Positions 13,000 through 25,309 of a stretch of DNA of 64,000 nt are shown piece by piece (positions within the stretch are counted from its first letter, which is position 1; each line of letters opens with the position of its first letter). A program made the translations under genes and the position numbers. Source of the stretch: Isoetes taiwanensis (taxonomy: Eukaryota > Streptophyta > Lycopodiopsida > Isoetales > Isoetaceae); contig JAJEKV010000018.1 in assembly GCA_021234155.1 (NCBI GenBank), forward strand, positions 21,067,252 to 21,131,251, written 5' to 3'. The notes beneath the pieces are model-generated. The model made no database searches. It had not been told where the DNA came from and saw only the letters and a list, made by a program, of their open reading frames with translations.

Positions 13000-15900
13000 T
13001 TTGGACTCTTTGGAAAGCTGGTTCTTAAGTCCTTTCTAAGGTATGTAGCATGATCAGGTTTGGATCTATTTAGCTATATCTATAATTGCCATTTTCTGGT
13101 CGGGTGCAAGTTCTTCAGCAGTTGCTGTCAGCACTATGGCCGCCCAAAGAAACAACCCAAGAAAATAATACAGAAGAATACTCTGATGGGAAGTTGTCTG
13201 AGCAGGTCGACACACAGGTAGAATCATATGTGGAAATTTATTCGTGACGATATGGGATGAACTGACAATGTTCAAACAAGAGTCGGCATCCCCAAAGGAG
13301 AAGCTGATAGCAGAAATAAAAAATTTGAGGGCAGAGAATGACTATCATCGTGCAAATTTCCAGCAATTGCGAGAAGAAATGGATCATGTCAAATAGGACT
13401 CAAGGAATTACAAGAAGAAGGAAGGAAGGAAGGTTCTTTTATCGTCCGCGGAGGCCAATCGGCCTATGGGACCCAAATTACACGGGTGTAGCAAGCCCGT
13501 TGCTACCCGGATTAAAAACCCCTCCTTATGAGGGAAAAATCGTCGCAGCAATAAACCTGCTGGCAGCTGTACAAATATACATATATACACATGAATTCCC
13601 GGCACCTTAGGTAGGCGCCCGGGGGCAGAGGTGAGTCCGCAGATCCAAAACCTCCTGGAGGTAGGAGCCAAGGGATCGAACTGACGGCGTACTGAGTAGC
13701 TCGTGCAGGGGCAGACCAGGTCGCACCAAGAGAATGTAACGAGCCCGAATCTGACTATAGGTGGAGGGTCAGATAGTACAATAGATTGAGGAGTATGTAG
13801 AGACATAGAAATGAAAACAACGAACTTTAAACATCCGCATTGTGGGATTGACAGAAAAGGGAAACAAGAACACAAAAGAGGCAGTATCAAATTCTTTAGG
13901 GAGAAATGCAGATAACTAGAGCAGATTTCGTAGATGCTTTTTGGATTGAAAAGAAGGACCATGGGATGCGCCACATTCTAGTGAAGTTTGGCAACAGGAA
14001 AAATCGTTTCCAAGTATTAAAACAGAGACATGCTGAAAGGGAGATTGATATGGATGAACAATGATCTCACCAAAGGCCAAATGCTTGAGAAGAAGCAAGA
14101 AATTGCTACGTTCAAGGAACTAAAACGAAATAATCAAAAAGTGAAATGGACGTAGGGAAAAACTGCGATTGAATAGGTAGATGCAGGAGGCCTTAAAATA
14201 GTGGTTTGGAATATAAATAGACTCACAATTGATGAGATAATTAGTATGCAGAAATTCTAGATAATGTTGATGTTATTTGTTTTGTGAAAACAAAAGAATA
14301 TGATTTATGTGCTTTGCCTAGCATTGAAGGCTTTGATATGATCTATTTGGTTTATAATAAAAGATTTAGGACGGAAATATGCAGAATGGAGGAGTAACAT
14401 GTTATATCAGACCGCTTTTTAGAGATTTGATACAAGGTATTAGGAAAGACAAAAATAATCAATATATTTGGCTTGAATGAAAAGGTTGTTCATGCTTTGT
14501 ACTATATGGTTGTTTGCTATTTTGCTCCAGACATAAGAAAACATGCACAGGGGCAGAAGCTTCTAGTGATGACTTGATCTTTGCGTTAGAGCAAGATATC
14601 ATGTATTACCAGGAGAAGAGCAGTGTGATCTTGGCAGAAGAAGGATCGGAGTCTACAAGCTGCTTCTTACACAGGAAACAAAGATCTGTTGTGGTTATAA
14701 ACTGTGAATGATGAGTTGCGATTACATTAGCAGAAAGAGGGATTTAAGGGATTCGATAGTGTCTAAATTTGGTAGGCAGTTTCTCAGCCTGTAAAGTAGC
14801 ACAAACCTCATGATCTGTAATGGATTAAGCAGTTTTCAGGCATTTTAAATAACATATGCAGAGATAGAAGCATATGGACTATCTGACAATGGCGGAGGAG
14901 ACTCTGGCAGGGATATTAGATTTTGTAATCGGTGATGAAGAGCTTCAATTGGATCACAACCAGTTGTTTTTTAATCAGTAGATCAGCCGAACATGGGGTT
15001 GTGTTCTCCTACTGCATAGAAGCCCGATGTGTTAAGGCCACTGTTACATGCCAACTATTAAGCTTTTGTTGAATTGAAACCATCTCGCTTGCATTGGGAT
15101 GGGGATTTGACCACTGTAAGTAAGCAATTGCACACGATATTGGAAGAGGCAGCACAAGAGACTTTCACATCACACGGAGCCAGAAAGAGGTTATGATGCA
15201 AATCCTGGTTTGACCAGGAAAGCCATGAGGCAAAATTCAAAAGTGGATTGAGTGATAAAGATTCATTTAAGCATTAATATAAGCGCATTGTGTGGTTTAA
15301 GAAGCGTCAATTCATTAAAAGTCGGTGACAATTCTTTTGGGATATGTAAAAGAGTCTAAGCTCTTTTGGAATGCTCTAAGTAAAAATAAACAGGCCAATA
15401 TCCCCTTTTCAGTACATGATATTTGGCAACACATTATGAAACTATATCATAGTGACATTCCCATTGAGAAATGGAGTACAAGGTCAGAACTGTGAAGAGG
15501 AGGTGACAGAGAGCATAGCCTTTTTGGCTAATGGTAAAGCACATGTTGTGTTTGGCTTAAGCACAGAGCATCTAAAATGGGCAAGTGCTTGTATCCATCT
15601 TTTAATTGCAAAAATGTTTACAATGGCTATGAGACAAGGGTTTTCACTTGATTGGTGTTGGAACAGGGTGGTTCCTATTCATAAAGGCAAGACGAGGCAT
15701 GATGCATTATCAAACCATTATAGTCGAGTCTTTTTCCACTACCTTATGAAAAATAATAAGTAATTGGCAGAGCACAATCAAAAGCGTGTAGAGTCACAAG
15801 CAGGTTTTAGACATGAAAGGCTACTTTAGACCTTGTTTGTTGGTGTTAAAAACCATATTTGACACGGTTAAGAGTTCTGAAAAACCAATTTACATGGCAT

Positions 15901-16830
15901 ATGTAGACTTTAAGAAAGCATTTGATAAGGTGCCACCTGACCAATTGTGGGAAAGGTTGGATAAGTTGAAGGTCCTTTAGGAGCTTGCAGTCTGAGATTT
16001 GTATGAAAAAGTGCTTGTGCATTATGTTTACCATTTTCATTGGATATCCAGAGCCATGACAAAAGCAATCTTGGGGTGAAATAGGGATGTCCACTATCTC
16101 CACATTGTTTAAGCTTTTTATTGATGGCTTAGAGGATTGGTTGCTTGAGAATTGCCTAGGCATTAATAGAAATACATGGGTATGTGACCCATCTGCTAAT
16201 ATATGCAGACCATGTAAATAATATGCAAAAACACTATTATATGCAAGGCTTTGTTAGCCAGCAATGAGAAGGGGTTGTTCTGGGATGTCAAGAAGTGGCT
16301 CAATGCCATTTATGGGATCCATGAAGGTACATAAGAAGATATGGCCGAAGCCAAGACCAAAATGATTTTGTATAAGCAGAATATTGGGCACCTGAAGGAA
16401 AATAATTCTATCCAAGAAAGACATGCTATGTGCAGGATTCGGCTTAGTTCACATCATTTAGATGTGGAGGTGGATAGATGAGGACATATTATTTATAAAG
16501 ATCAAAGATACTATAAAAATATGTGGAAAAGATAATGTAGAGGATAAGGACTATGCATTGCGATGTACGGTGTACGATGTGATACAAGACTATGAGATCT
16601 GCCAATCTTCTTCACCCTAAATGCTTTTGCAGTATAGAGAATTTTGTATGTGTAATCATAACGTTGATGATAATGACAGTTTGAGTGAAAGTGATGGGTT
16701 AGATGAGGACTCGAAGACTCTACTGTTGTTTTACGATGACATTTAAAATTGGTCTAATAGGCCTCCGAGAGCTCCACAGATATAATACTCTCTCTCTCCC
16801 CCCCTCCCTCCCTCCCTCCCTTCCTCCTCC
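13000..16830 (+). mobile_element. Decayed LINE with ORF1, endonuclease and RT remnants and (TC)n tail
   Basis: Fragments appear in LINE order. An ORF1 remnant lies near 13905-14155 (DFVDAFWIEKKDHGMRHILVKFG, then NNDLTKGQMLEKKQEIATFKEL), resembling the L1 ORF1 RNA-binding region. An endonuclease start near 14200-14390 has VVWNINRL and ILDNVDVICF. RT finger and palm blocks follow at about 15500-16150, including MAYVDFKKAFDKVPPDQLWERL. The element ends in a CT/CCCT tract at about 16785-16830. The 5' border is uncertain; the GC-rich stretch 13440-13720 may be its leader. Many stops and frame changes show it is old. It belongs to the same tail type as the LINE at 11.6-13.0 kb. Confidence 0.75.
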
Positions 16831-17386
16831 TAAGCTGCATTTACAGGTAATGCATGACTAATTTCATATAAATAGAGAGAATAGAGAAGGTTATGATTAT
16901 CCAAAGCCAGAAGCATGCTCTAATATTATCACGCAGGCTTTGGTTTATCATCCTTTAGCTTTGCAAGCTGCAAATTTTTTTGATTTCTACCATGGTCTCT
17001 GGACAAAAGTGCAATCCAATTATGGCTTCTATTTCTGGGCAATTAGATGACGATGGCCCTTCAAATCATGTCTGTTTTCTTGTTTACTTTATATTTCCTT
17101 TAGTATGAATCGTTATAGGAAGAAATTTCAGAAATATGAATTATTATAAAGAGAAATTTTAGACTTTTTAATGCTTTATAGAGAAGATAACGTACCAATT
17201 TGCAAACTAGAAATATCTAGATTATTGCTTCTGTCTACACTATGGGGAGAGTTTTTTTTTTTATTTTTTGGAAGGATGACAATATCAAGAAAAATCAAGA
17301 TACATACATGGGACCTGTGACATGGGACTCAAGATTTAGAGGATGAAATAGTTCACTAAGCAAAACCACCCATACACAGTGTAAAA

Positions 17387-19045
17387 TTAAACTCCTCGTG
17401 CCACCTTGAGGTGTTTAATGGCCTCATTACAATCAATATCAAACATCAAATTATCATGCCACTGAACAGTACGAGGCGGGGTAGCCTCATAAGATAATAT
17501 AACAGACTTCTTCCTCACTGCCTTCTTCCAACTGACATGTTGCCATGATTCTTTAGCGCACTGAAGACTAGGACCATCAGCCATAACAACCTCAGAAGCC
17601 TGAGAAGAAGAAGCATCAACATAATTACAGCTATAATTGATGGTTCTAGGGACAACACCATCAGAACAGGATGTAGAGCATCTTCCATAGCCGAGGAATG
17701 CAAAGCAACTGGCAAAGGTTGATGTAGATGATGAAATAACAATGGGAGCTTGAGCTTGAAGAAGAGGTTGAACAAAAACCCGAGACGCACGAGTACCTCA
17801 GTGAAAGCTAGCAAAAGCCTCCTTATCAGGAAACAAATGGGCTAATTCTGGACTATTCAGAAGTTTAAGATCCAACTTCTTATACCACGGCCCGCTCTTC
17901 ACCACTATACAATTTGGGAAAGGCGAGTTCACTGGCATAGAAACGCAAATCCTCTGACCATTCATGATGGAGTGTGAGATATAAACCCCAAGTCCAGTTG
18001 CAATTGATCAGGAGGAAGATTAGGCAACGAGAACCAGCAAGGCATCTTTAATGCACGAACTATATTTGGTGTAGAACTAGGAGAGTAATACTGTTACATT
18101 ATATATTCCCCACCAAGTTGATCATCCCTCTTGATACCAAAGGGTTCGCTGCATCATTACTCTCAAACATAACAAGAACAAAGCTTTTTGCCAACTTGAT
18201 GGGCTAAAAAGGAGGAAGTTGAAGGCATCTTAAAAGCCGAGATAATCAAATGCGAAACCATGAAAAATCTAAATAGCCACTAAAATACGTAAGGACTATA
18301 CATGAGGATAAATTCTCAGCATACTTAATATGAGCTTGATAGCCCACCTCAACAACAGGGATGCCAGAAGCTTGAACCACATTTTGACAATCAGACTGGT
18401 AAAATATGTCATTTGAAGGCAAGTGTTGTTGAAGTTGAGTCTGTCGAGCTTTCAGTGTGTCCAAGATTGCCGGCAACTCATCCTTACTCCCTTCAAACAA
18501 CACCTGTAAAGTAACTACCACCCTTACCTTTCTAGATGCACTAGATATATCCTTACAAAGCCAATCACCAAATCTTTGATATGAAACTTTTGTAACAGAA
18601 TGAGATGACTTCCAAGCACCATCATTTGCTTGAGGCTGAGTAACTACATTAGGATTGGAGTCTGTACCAATTTGATGCAAATTCCCATTAACTTCCGCTC
18701 CTTACTTGGAGGGCCTTGCAAGGGAGGAAAATCCCTTCAAGAACCACTCGAGTAGCGACCACCAAAAGTAAAGAACTTCCAACTGAATCATTTACCTCTT
18801 TTTGCGCAGCAACTGGGGGATCACATATCACCAAGCTGGCGATAGACTTATGCTATTTTGTCACCGCCACCTTGGATGCTGGAACAATATCTGTCTTTCC
18901 CATCCCGATCCGGCCCCTACAAAATTGATACTAGCAGAGAGCTCTTGCAATAAGCTTTCCAACAAACTAAAGATCATCAAAAATAGAGCCCAGAAGCTCA
19001 AGTTACAAGGAAAAACGCCAGCAGCCCTAAGTGCCATAGTCACAA
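17387..19045 (-). pseudogene. Unrecognised multi-fragment ORF relic, probably retroelement-derived
   Basis: On the minus strand, open segments (18680-18246, 17814-17515, 17584-17387) and the stretches between them read as one decayed protein, with blocks such as SVTKVSYQRFGDWLCKD, FEGSKDELPAILDTLKARQ and VWNSPELAHLFPD-like text near 17830. I do not recognise the family. A gag or ORF1-like retroelement protein is the likeliest source because the surroundings are LINE debris, but no zinc knuckle, RT or other diagnostic motif is visible. Confidence 0.35.
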
Positions 19046-19633
19046 GAGCCCATCTTGCAATCGCCGATGAATCTTTTCCTGAGAGTACTTTATCTCTTTG
19101 CCTGATTATAGTAGTTATTATTATGAATAATTTTATTGCCCAAAGGAAAATAACATTTTAACTTCTACTATAAGTTGCAAATGCTTCTTATGTGTTATTT
19201 GCGGGTTGTATTTCTTTATGACGTGAAGATTATGTGCTATTTATGATTTAATACCTTTCTATTGCTGCACCTATCATCTTTTGTTCATGATGGTCATGCT
19301 TATGCAAAATAGAACTAGCTTAAGAGTTATTTATTGTCGTATTAGAGCTAGTATATTGCTTATGAGAGTGTATCTAATATTCTTCTTTCCCTGTTCAGTT
19401 GCAACATACTATCTTTCTATTAAAGTTTTGCTTTTGCTATCCTTATGTCTGTGGCTCTGGTCTGATTAACGAAATATAATAGTTAATAACTTACATGATT
19501 TTGCTACTATATGATTATTTTTATGATTTGTTTTGGACCATTATTTACATTCATAAGTGTTTAGAAGGTTTGATATTGATAACAAGTGGTTTTTTGCTAT
19601 GACACCTGTAATTGCGACTAACTTTGTTTTTTT

Positions 19634-20665
19634 GTTACGGATGCAGGGAACAGAAAAGGCCTTGACCTTTGACGTATTTAAAACACCAGAAGTTGCCTTC
19701 ATAGAAGGGGGTTATTGTTTGTTTTTGTTTGTCTGAATGTCATTTTAATTTACTCTAAAGAGATATTTTGCAGTCGCATTTGAACAATACTCTACAATAG
19801 TTTAGTTAATATGTGATTCCACTGGGTTTGACCTTTGCTAAGGTGCTCTCTCTCTCTCTCTCTCTCTCTCTAAATACATCAAAGGTCGAGGCCTTTGCTG
19901 TTACCTGCATCCGTAGCAAACAAACAAAGAAAAAATGGGCACAAACAAGATGGCCAAAAAAGGCAATCTAAAGTATCTCCAAAAAGACAAGGAACAGGGC
20001 AAATTTGGTGGCAATGGTGGGTCTGTACCATCTGCATTGAAAGGGAGAAAGCTCCCTAAATTGGGAGATTCTGGAGAAGCAGCAGGGATTTGGAGATTTT
20101 AGACTGCAGCAAGCAGAGAGGTCAAAGGCCAGAGGCCCAAGACCCTTACAGAAGCAGAAAGCGATGATGGTAAGAAGGGCAAGCAATAGAAGAAAATGCC
20201 TGAGAATAAAAGCAGGAAGGATGAAACCGAAGCTAATTCTTCTGATAATGATGAGAGATCATCTCGAAATGCAAGAAGCTTTCAGAATGAAATGTTGGAG
20301 ATGGTGGCAGAGAGTATAAGGACGATGCTAAGAGATTTCAAGAAGGAATTCATGCGAGAATTCATGGGCTCAGTTGTGCAGGATTTGATCAAAGAGGTAC
20401 GAAAATTGTGGAGTAGTGTTCAAATGCGACCGCAAAATATCTTTTTAGAGTAAATTAAAATGACGTTCAAGCAAACAGAAACAAACAATAATTCCCTTTT
20501 ATGAAGGCAACTTCTGGTGTCTAAATACGTTAAAGGTCAAGGCCTTTGCCGTTACCTGCATCCGTAGCAAACAAACAAACAAAAAATGGGTGCAAGCAAG
20601 GCGGCCAAGAAAGGCGACCTAAAGTATCTCGAAAAAAGACAAGGAACATGGCAAATCTGCCGGTG
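19634..20665. repeat. Tangled inverted and direct repeats of a LINE 5' end
   Basis: Block A (19634-19796) matches the reverse complement of block B (20407-20567) over about 160 bp. Block C (19871-20010) is a direct copy of block D (20522-20665); B and D overlap. All share the core GGCCTTTGCCGTTACCTGC and GTAGCAAACAAACAAA. C and D each run into a start codon (19935 and 20586) and the same N-terminus (MGxxKxAKKGxLKYL), so they look like two LINE 5' ends with a third, inverted copy beside them. A short (CT)n tract (19850-19871) sits at the edge of block C. Confidence 0.8.
19935..20452 (+). pseudogene. N-terminal part of a LINE ORF1-like protein with coiled coil
   Basis: From the ATG at 19935 the reading begins MGTNKMAKKGNLKYLQKDKE. 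After a stop near 20101 and a frame change it continues from 20196 (MPENKSRKDETEANSSDNDE) into a charged, probably helical segment (MLEMVAESIRTMLRDFKKEF, then MREFMGSVVQDLIKEVRKL). A basic leader followed by a coiled coil is the usual build of L1-type ORF1 proteins. It is cut off where inverted block B starts. No RNA-binding domain remains. Confidence 0.5.
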
Positions 20666-20689
20666 ATGGTGCGCCAAATCCAGAGAACT

Positions 20690-21174
20690 GCGTCCATTTG
20701 TGGCACATCTGGCTAGTACGCCCACAGGTTATCAAACTCTAGTGGACGGCACTCAGTTTTTTATTAGTCAAGCACTCATCTCCAAGGTTTTTTAGCTTGT
20801 TAACACACCGAATTATTTGGGATGGTTGGATTTGCAAGATTATGATATTACACCATATGTGGATATTTCATATTCTGCCACTTCCACGAAGCTGACCACC
20901 TTCGCTAAGAGTCATGAGTCTTTCGTCCAATTTCTGTGGAGAAAGTTTTTTGGTCATTCTGTCAAGAACATCCATATCATTTCTTCAATACACCAATTGT
21001 CACCATTCATTCTGATCAACCTATTGATTGGCCTCAGATACTGTTGCAGTGCATGTTCGAAGAAACTTGACCGTCTTCGCAAAGCCTCAAACTCTGGCTC
21101 TGATTTCTGCAATGGGTGCTCATTTTCAACTAGTGCCTTCTAGCCTCCAGTATAGTCTCAACATATCAGGCAAC

Positions 21175-21175
<1 letters not shown>
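20690..21175. other. Unassigned, probably TE-derived sequence
   Basis: An open segment at 20817-21143 (MGWLDLQDYDITPYVDISYS and onward) has no family I recognise. Its position between LINE 5'-end debris and a long CT tract suggests retroelement origin, but nothing diagnostic is visible. Confidence 0.3.

Positions 21176-21270
<95 letters not shown>
21176..21270. repeat. (CT)n microsatellite, 95 bp
   Basis: A pure CT run. Open frames through it encode only Ser-Leu repeats and are not genes. Confidence 0.98.
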
Positions 21271-21273
<3 letters not shown>

Positions 21274-21768
21274 GTTAGCCACATGCGAATTTTTTATCTC
21301 TCGTCGTATCAATTATCGAGAGATAAAATATCTGTATGCCTTGAGAGATGGACGAGAGACAAATGTCTGGCCCACTAACAAAGCCCGTTAGGAGGGAGAT
21401 CCACCGGAAAGGAGGGAGTCCACAGGGATTTTTCTTCCCGCCTCTTCCTTAAGCCATCCGCAAGCTCAATTATCCCACAGGCAAGATTTTGCCTCCTCGG
21501 TGAGTATCGAAATATCCCATATCATTGTTTTCCGTTTCATTTGTCCCATTTTTGTGTTCAAGAGCCATTTTTGTTCAATCTCGGCTCTACAATCGGACTT
21601 CGCGTCCGGATTTGCATTGTTTGATGGATCCGGTCATTTTGGGCATGATTGCCATGCTTTTTTGAGGGCTATTCAACTTCGGCTTGGCTTTCCAAAGCTC
21701 GTCTACATTTGATCTGGTGAGAATGAACGAGAAGGGTCAATGGATATTTTAGAAGCGTAATCTGAGAG

Positions 21769-22550
21769 GTGGAAGATAATATTCATCACATGTGTGCGGC
21801 ATCCACACTCTTCCTAGCAGCTTGTTCGAGATTAAGGAGGCCTCCCAGAAGATTTTGGGTATGTCCAGGGCGACAACTGATTGGGACAACATTGATAATC
21901 ACGCTTTGGAATTGCCTCCCTCTTTTGAGGACGATATGTGGCACCAGTTCTATCGGATGAAGAAGTGCATTTGAGAATTTAGTTCGTGATTGTGCCTTAC
22001 TTAATCGGCCTGGAATGAAGGTCGTGACCGGCCTGTTGATCCTGTGAAAGGCCATGGTGCTTTATTTTTTAGCTCATGGCGAGAAACCCTTGCATGTAGG
22101 TCAAAGATTTTATGTAGGTAAAGCTACCGTGCGTAAATACATGAAAAAAATAACTCTTGTCTTGGCATCCAAGACTATGCTTTACAAGAGGTTCATTGCT
22201 TTACCAGGTCAAAGATTGTTGGACATAAACAAAGATTTTGAAGATGCAAACAGGTATACCAAATATATTTGGAGTCAGTTTGATGGATCTCATATATATT
22301 TGTCTGAGAAAACCATGGAGCAAAGACAAGGGTGATGACTATTATTCCGGGCACAAAAGACATTTCGCTTTTATGCAAGGTGTGGTTACTCACCAAAGAA
22401 TTTTTTATTAATGTTTGTGTGAATAGGACTGGTTCGTGCATGATGCAAATCAATTTAAGAAAAGTTTGTTGTACAAGAGGTTGGTCGCCAAACGATAATG
22501 CAAGAGCCCTCATGTTTCATTTTCCCCAAAACTGTTTGCCATTTTAGATA
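21769..22550 (+). pseudogene. PIF/Harbinger transposase (DDE), degraded
   Basis: Fragments in different frames line up with a PIF/Harbinger-type transposase. FEDDMWHQFYRMKK and FENLVRDCALLNRPGMKV (21930-22030) lead into VLYFLAHGEKPLHVGQRFYV and ATVRKYMKK (22060-22150), the helix-turn-helix-like region. FDGSHIYL (about 22280) carries the first catalytic Asp. After a stop, DDYYSGHKRHFAFMQGV follows, then FVHDANQFKKSLLYKR (about 22430) with the second Asp. The last catalytic Glu was not found before the frame is lost near 22550. The Myb-like partner gene characteristic of this superfamily lies just downstream on the opposite strand. Element termini were not found. Confidence 0.8.
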
Positions 22551-23343
22551 TGCTGGCTGCAATATCTTCATCTATATGAACTTCGAGATCTTCTTTTTGT
22601 TGTTGGCTTCCCATAAACTCTCGGTTTATTGCAAGCGGCCAGATCTTGGGCTTGTATCGTAAATATTGCGACCACTTGGAGTCTCTTTTCGAAAGCACTA
22701 GTATTGTCTTTACCGCCATTCCCAATTGGATCAGATGGATTGGCAGAACACCTCCATTGTTCTCAACATTCACATTCTCAACATTTACAAATTCTTCTTC
22801 AACAAAGGAAGCTTGAGTGCCAATTGTCTCATAGAATGCTTGAGACATAAATTCATTTGTGAACATATCGCCTTCTTTGAAATGCCTGGGACCAAAAGAT
22901 CCATCATCTCCACCACCGTGTATGTCTCTCTCATTAGTCCGTCTGCTTTTAAATCTTCCATGACTTCAAACCATGGCCAGCTCGAAGGTTCGCTCCAGTC
23001 CTCTCTCTTCTTTTTTCATCCCTAAATTTAATCGCAATTTATCCCATTTGTTTCTCAACCGCTGCCTTATATCTTCTAAGCCCTCAACCTGAATGTCGAA
23101 GTTTTATCATGATCTCTCCTCCGACCGGGCGGATAGATTAATGTTCCCATTATTATGCACTTTATATTCTTTCATCAAGGAAAGCATTGTGCCAATTGCA
23201 TTGTCAGACCAATCAACAGGACGCTTTCTTTTCTTGCTTTCAATGGCATCAGCATCACTTCCATGAACAATCAAGGCCAAAGAATTATCAGGGGGCATCG
23301 ACTCACCAGGCTTTGGAACCATTGCCTTCTTCTGCTTCCTCAT
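22510..23343 (-). pseudogene. Myb/SANT-like DNA-binding protein of the PIF/Harbinger element, degraded
   Basis: PIF/Harbinger elements usually encode a second protein with a Myb/SANT-like domain that helps the transposase bind DNA. Here the N-terminal part (23343-23107) has a basic run KKRKRPVDWSDNAIGTMLSL followed by MKEYKVHNNGN, the start of such a trihelix-like fold. The middle (about 23020-22870) continues in other frames (WPWFEVMEDLKADG). The C-terminal part (22866-22510) is acidic and Val/Asn-rich. The gene converges on the transposase relic and overlaps its end by about 40 bp. Frame changes show it is dead. Confidence 0.6.
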
Positions 23344-23790
23344 TTTGCAATCCTTTGCACCTTCAGTCGAGAGCTGATCCGCAATGCATCTATCGGTGAA
23401 TTTGACCAGTCATCTTCTTGGCCTCTTAGCAGGCAATTTCGGATCTAGGGGCACAAAGGGTTTTTGTGATTCTTTGGAAGAGCAGATCTAGAAGCTCTAG
23501 TCATGATTTAGAGTCTGCTGTAATAGAATTTGATAGCAAATTACTTCTTGAACACAATTTCAATCAGAAATTTACAAGAAAGATTCCGAACCTGAGACCC
23601 GAAATCTTAATGCAAATGCTTGAGGAATTTGGATTGCAAGGCGATCTCGACACCTATCATGGCGGAATTGGAGCGGGGAGGTTGCGGACTCAAATCAAAG
23701 AACAGGGGGATCATTTCTTGAAGGGTCGGAATTGGTGGCTCGATTTCGGGAGAGTTTTGAGGCCAAAACTCAAAAACCTACTGCTATGCC
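23344..23790. other. Unassigned sequence between PIF relic and microsatellite
   Basis: An open segment at 23466-23795 includes KIPNLRPEILMQMLEEFGLQ but matches no family I know. It may be the outer part of the PIF/Harbinger element or host sequence. Confidence 0.25.
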
Positions 23791-23835
23791 CCTAACCATA
23801 AAATGAGAGGGTTAATTCTAACAATAGTTAGGGGC
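23788..23835. repeat. Small inverted repeat GCCCCTAAC / GTTAGGGGC
   Basis: Two perfect 9-bp arms (23788-23796 and 23827-23835) are separated by 30 bp. This could be the edge of a small transposon or chance. No target-site duplication was identified. Confidence 0.5.
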
Positions 23836-23907
23836 GTTTTTATCTCTCAAAGGGAGAGCCAAATTTTGACTCTCCCTTCATCTCTCCCCATCTCCAAATT
23901 CTCTCTC

Positions 23908-24085
<178 letters not shown>

Positions 24086-24334
24086 CCTCTAGTAAGGTTC
24101 CTTCTAAAATTACAACTATCAGAGAGCTTATTGGATGAGACTTCACAGCAGCGGGGCCCCTAATGTTGTTCAGGAAGAAGCTAAGGTGCCCTCTCCACAC
24201 GAGATCTCTCCTATCATTTCCTCTCTTCTTCTCAACATTCGGCCAAGGCTACTCCATAAGCTTTGTACGAGTACGAGCAACAGGTAGCTGGTTGCAGGAA
24301 TCTTAGTTGCAGGAATATCAGGATAAGCTTATGA

Positions 24335-24535
24335 ATGGTATCAAAAACCATCTTGACTCCTTCGACGCCTTCAAAAAGAGAATTGCAGGACCTCAATTCT
24401 CAGAAAGCTAAGTTTGGAGATGAGATCCAGCAGAAATATAATGCATTCCTTGCCACCCATGATGATTTAAAGAAGGCTCAGAACGCCACGGCTCAATTGG
24501 AACCTCTCCACGCTCTGTTGCAGAACTCAGGTTAG
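24335..24535 (+). pseudogene. Short coiled-coil ORF relic, unrecognised
   Basis: Sixty-six codons predicted to be helical (ELQDLNSQKAKFGDEIQQKY, then LKKAQNATAQLEPLHALLQN) end abruptly. No start context or partner exons are evident. A piece of a retroelement gag or ORF1 is possible. Confidence in any function is nil. Confidence 0.25.
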
Positions 24536-24782
24536 CCGAAAACCAGCTTCATCAGGATACTTTAGTCCTTTATCGTAGTTTTCAAAAGGAGTTCCGAACT
24601 CAACAGTGTGCCACCACTCAACATTAGCTTCGAATAACTGAATTAGAGGGATGTGTGGCTGCTGCCAATATAAAGGTTAAATCTCTTGAAACCTAGCTGC
24701 AAAACTCTGTTAAGCAAAAAATAATAAATGATACAGATATTGTTGGTCTCCAACTTCACCCTCTCACGGTGCTCATGTGTAT

Positions 24783-25131
24783 AGGACCTGAGGCATTAGC
24801 TTCACCAAGCGGAACAGTCTACAGAGGATGCTCACATCAATATCAAAAGGTACATTGTTCTAGCATCTCATATTAGTCAGGATTATCCCTCCTCATGGGA
24901 TACCTGGACTATATCAAAGCACGACATCACCTTTTCCTCAGGTCCTAAATTTGATGAAAAGACCATCAAATTTAGGACCTCAGGCATTAGCTTCACCAAG
25001 CGGAACAGTCTATAGAGGATGCTCACATCAATATCAAAAGGTACATTGTTCTAGCATCTCATATTGGTCAGGATTATCCCTCCTCATGGGATACCTGGAC
25101 TATATCAAAGCACGACATCACCTTTTCCTTA
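24783..25131. repeat. 191-bp tandem duplication, about 1.8 copies
   Basis: The block starting GGCATTAGCTTCACCAAGCG occurs at 24792 and again at 24983, with very few differences, to about 25131. The copies are joined by a long perfect hairpin at 24940-24980. Confidence 0.9.
24940..24980. repeat. Perfect 17-bp-arm hairpin at the duplication junction
   Basis: AGGTCCTAAATTTGATG (24940-24956) and its exact reverse complement (24964-24980) surround a 7-base loop, AAAAGAC. The hairpin lies exactly where the two tandem copies meet. Confidence 0.95.
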
Positions 25132-25309
25132 TTAGATGGCTAAATGCATCTGGCTCGGTGGAAGGCGCCATCATGGTCAGACTTCAGCGCCACAAATCAC
25201 GACCAAACTTTAGCGCCATCATGATCAGACTTCAGTGCCACAAATCAGGGCACTGATGGCTCCAGAGATCATGGCAAAGCACCAGCACAATCGGGAAATT
25301 GGCCATTTT

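Noticed and set aside
13408-13974. 188-codon minus-strand open frame
   Set aside because: It overlaps a plus-strand LINE relic with recognisable ORF1 text, and its own product has no domain.
21028-21378. Open frame rich in Ser-Leu
   Set aside because: It is made by the (CT)n microsatellite at 21176-21270.
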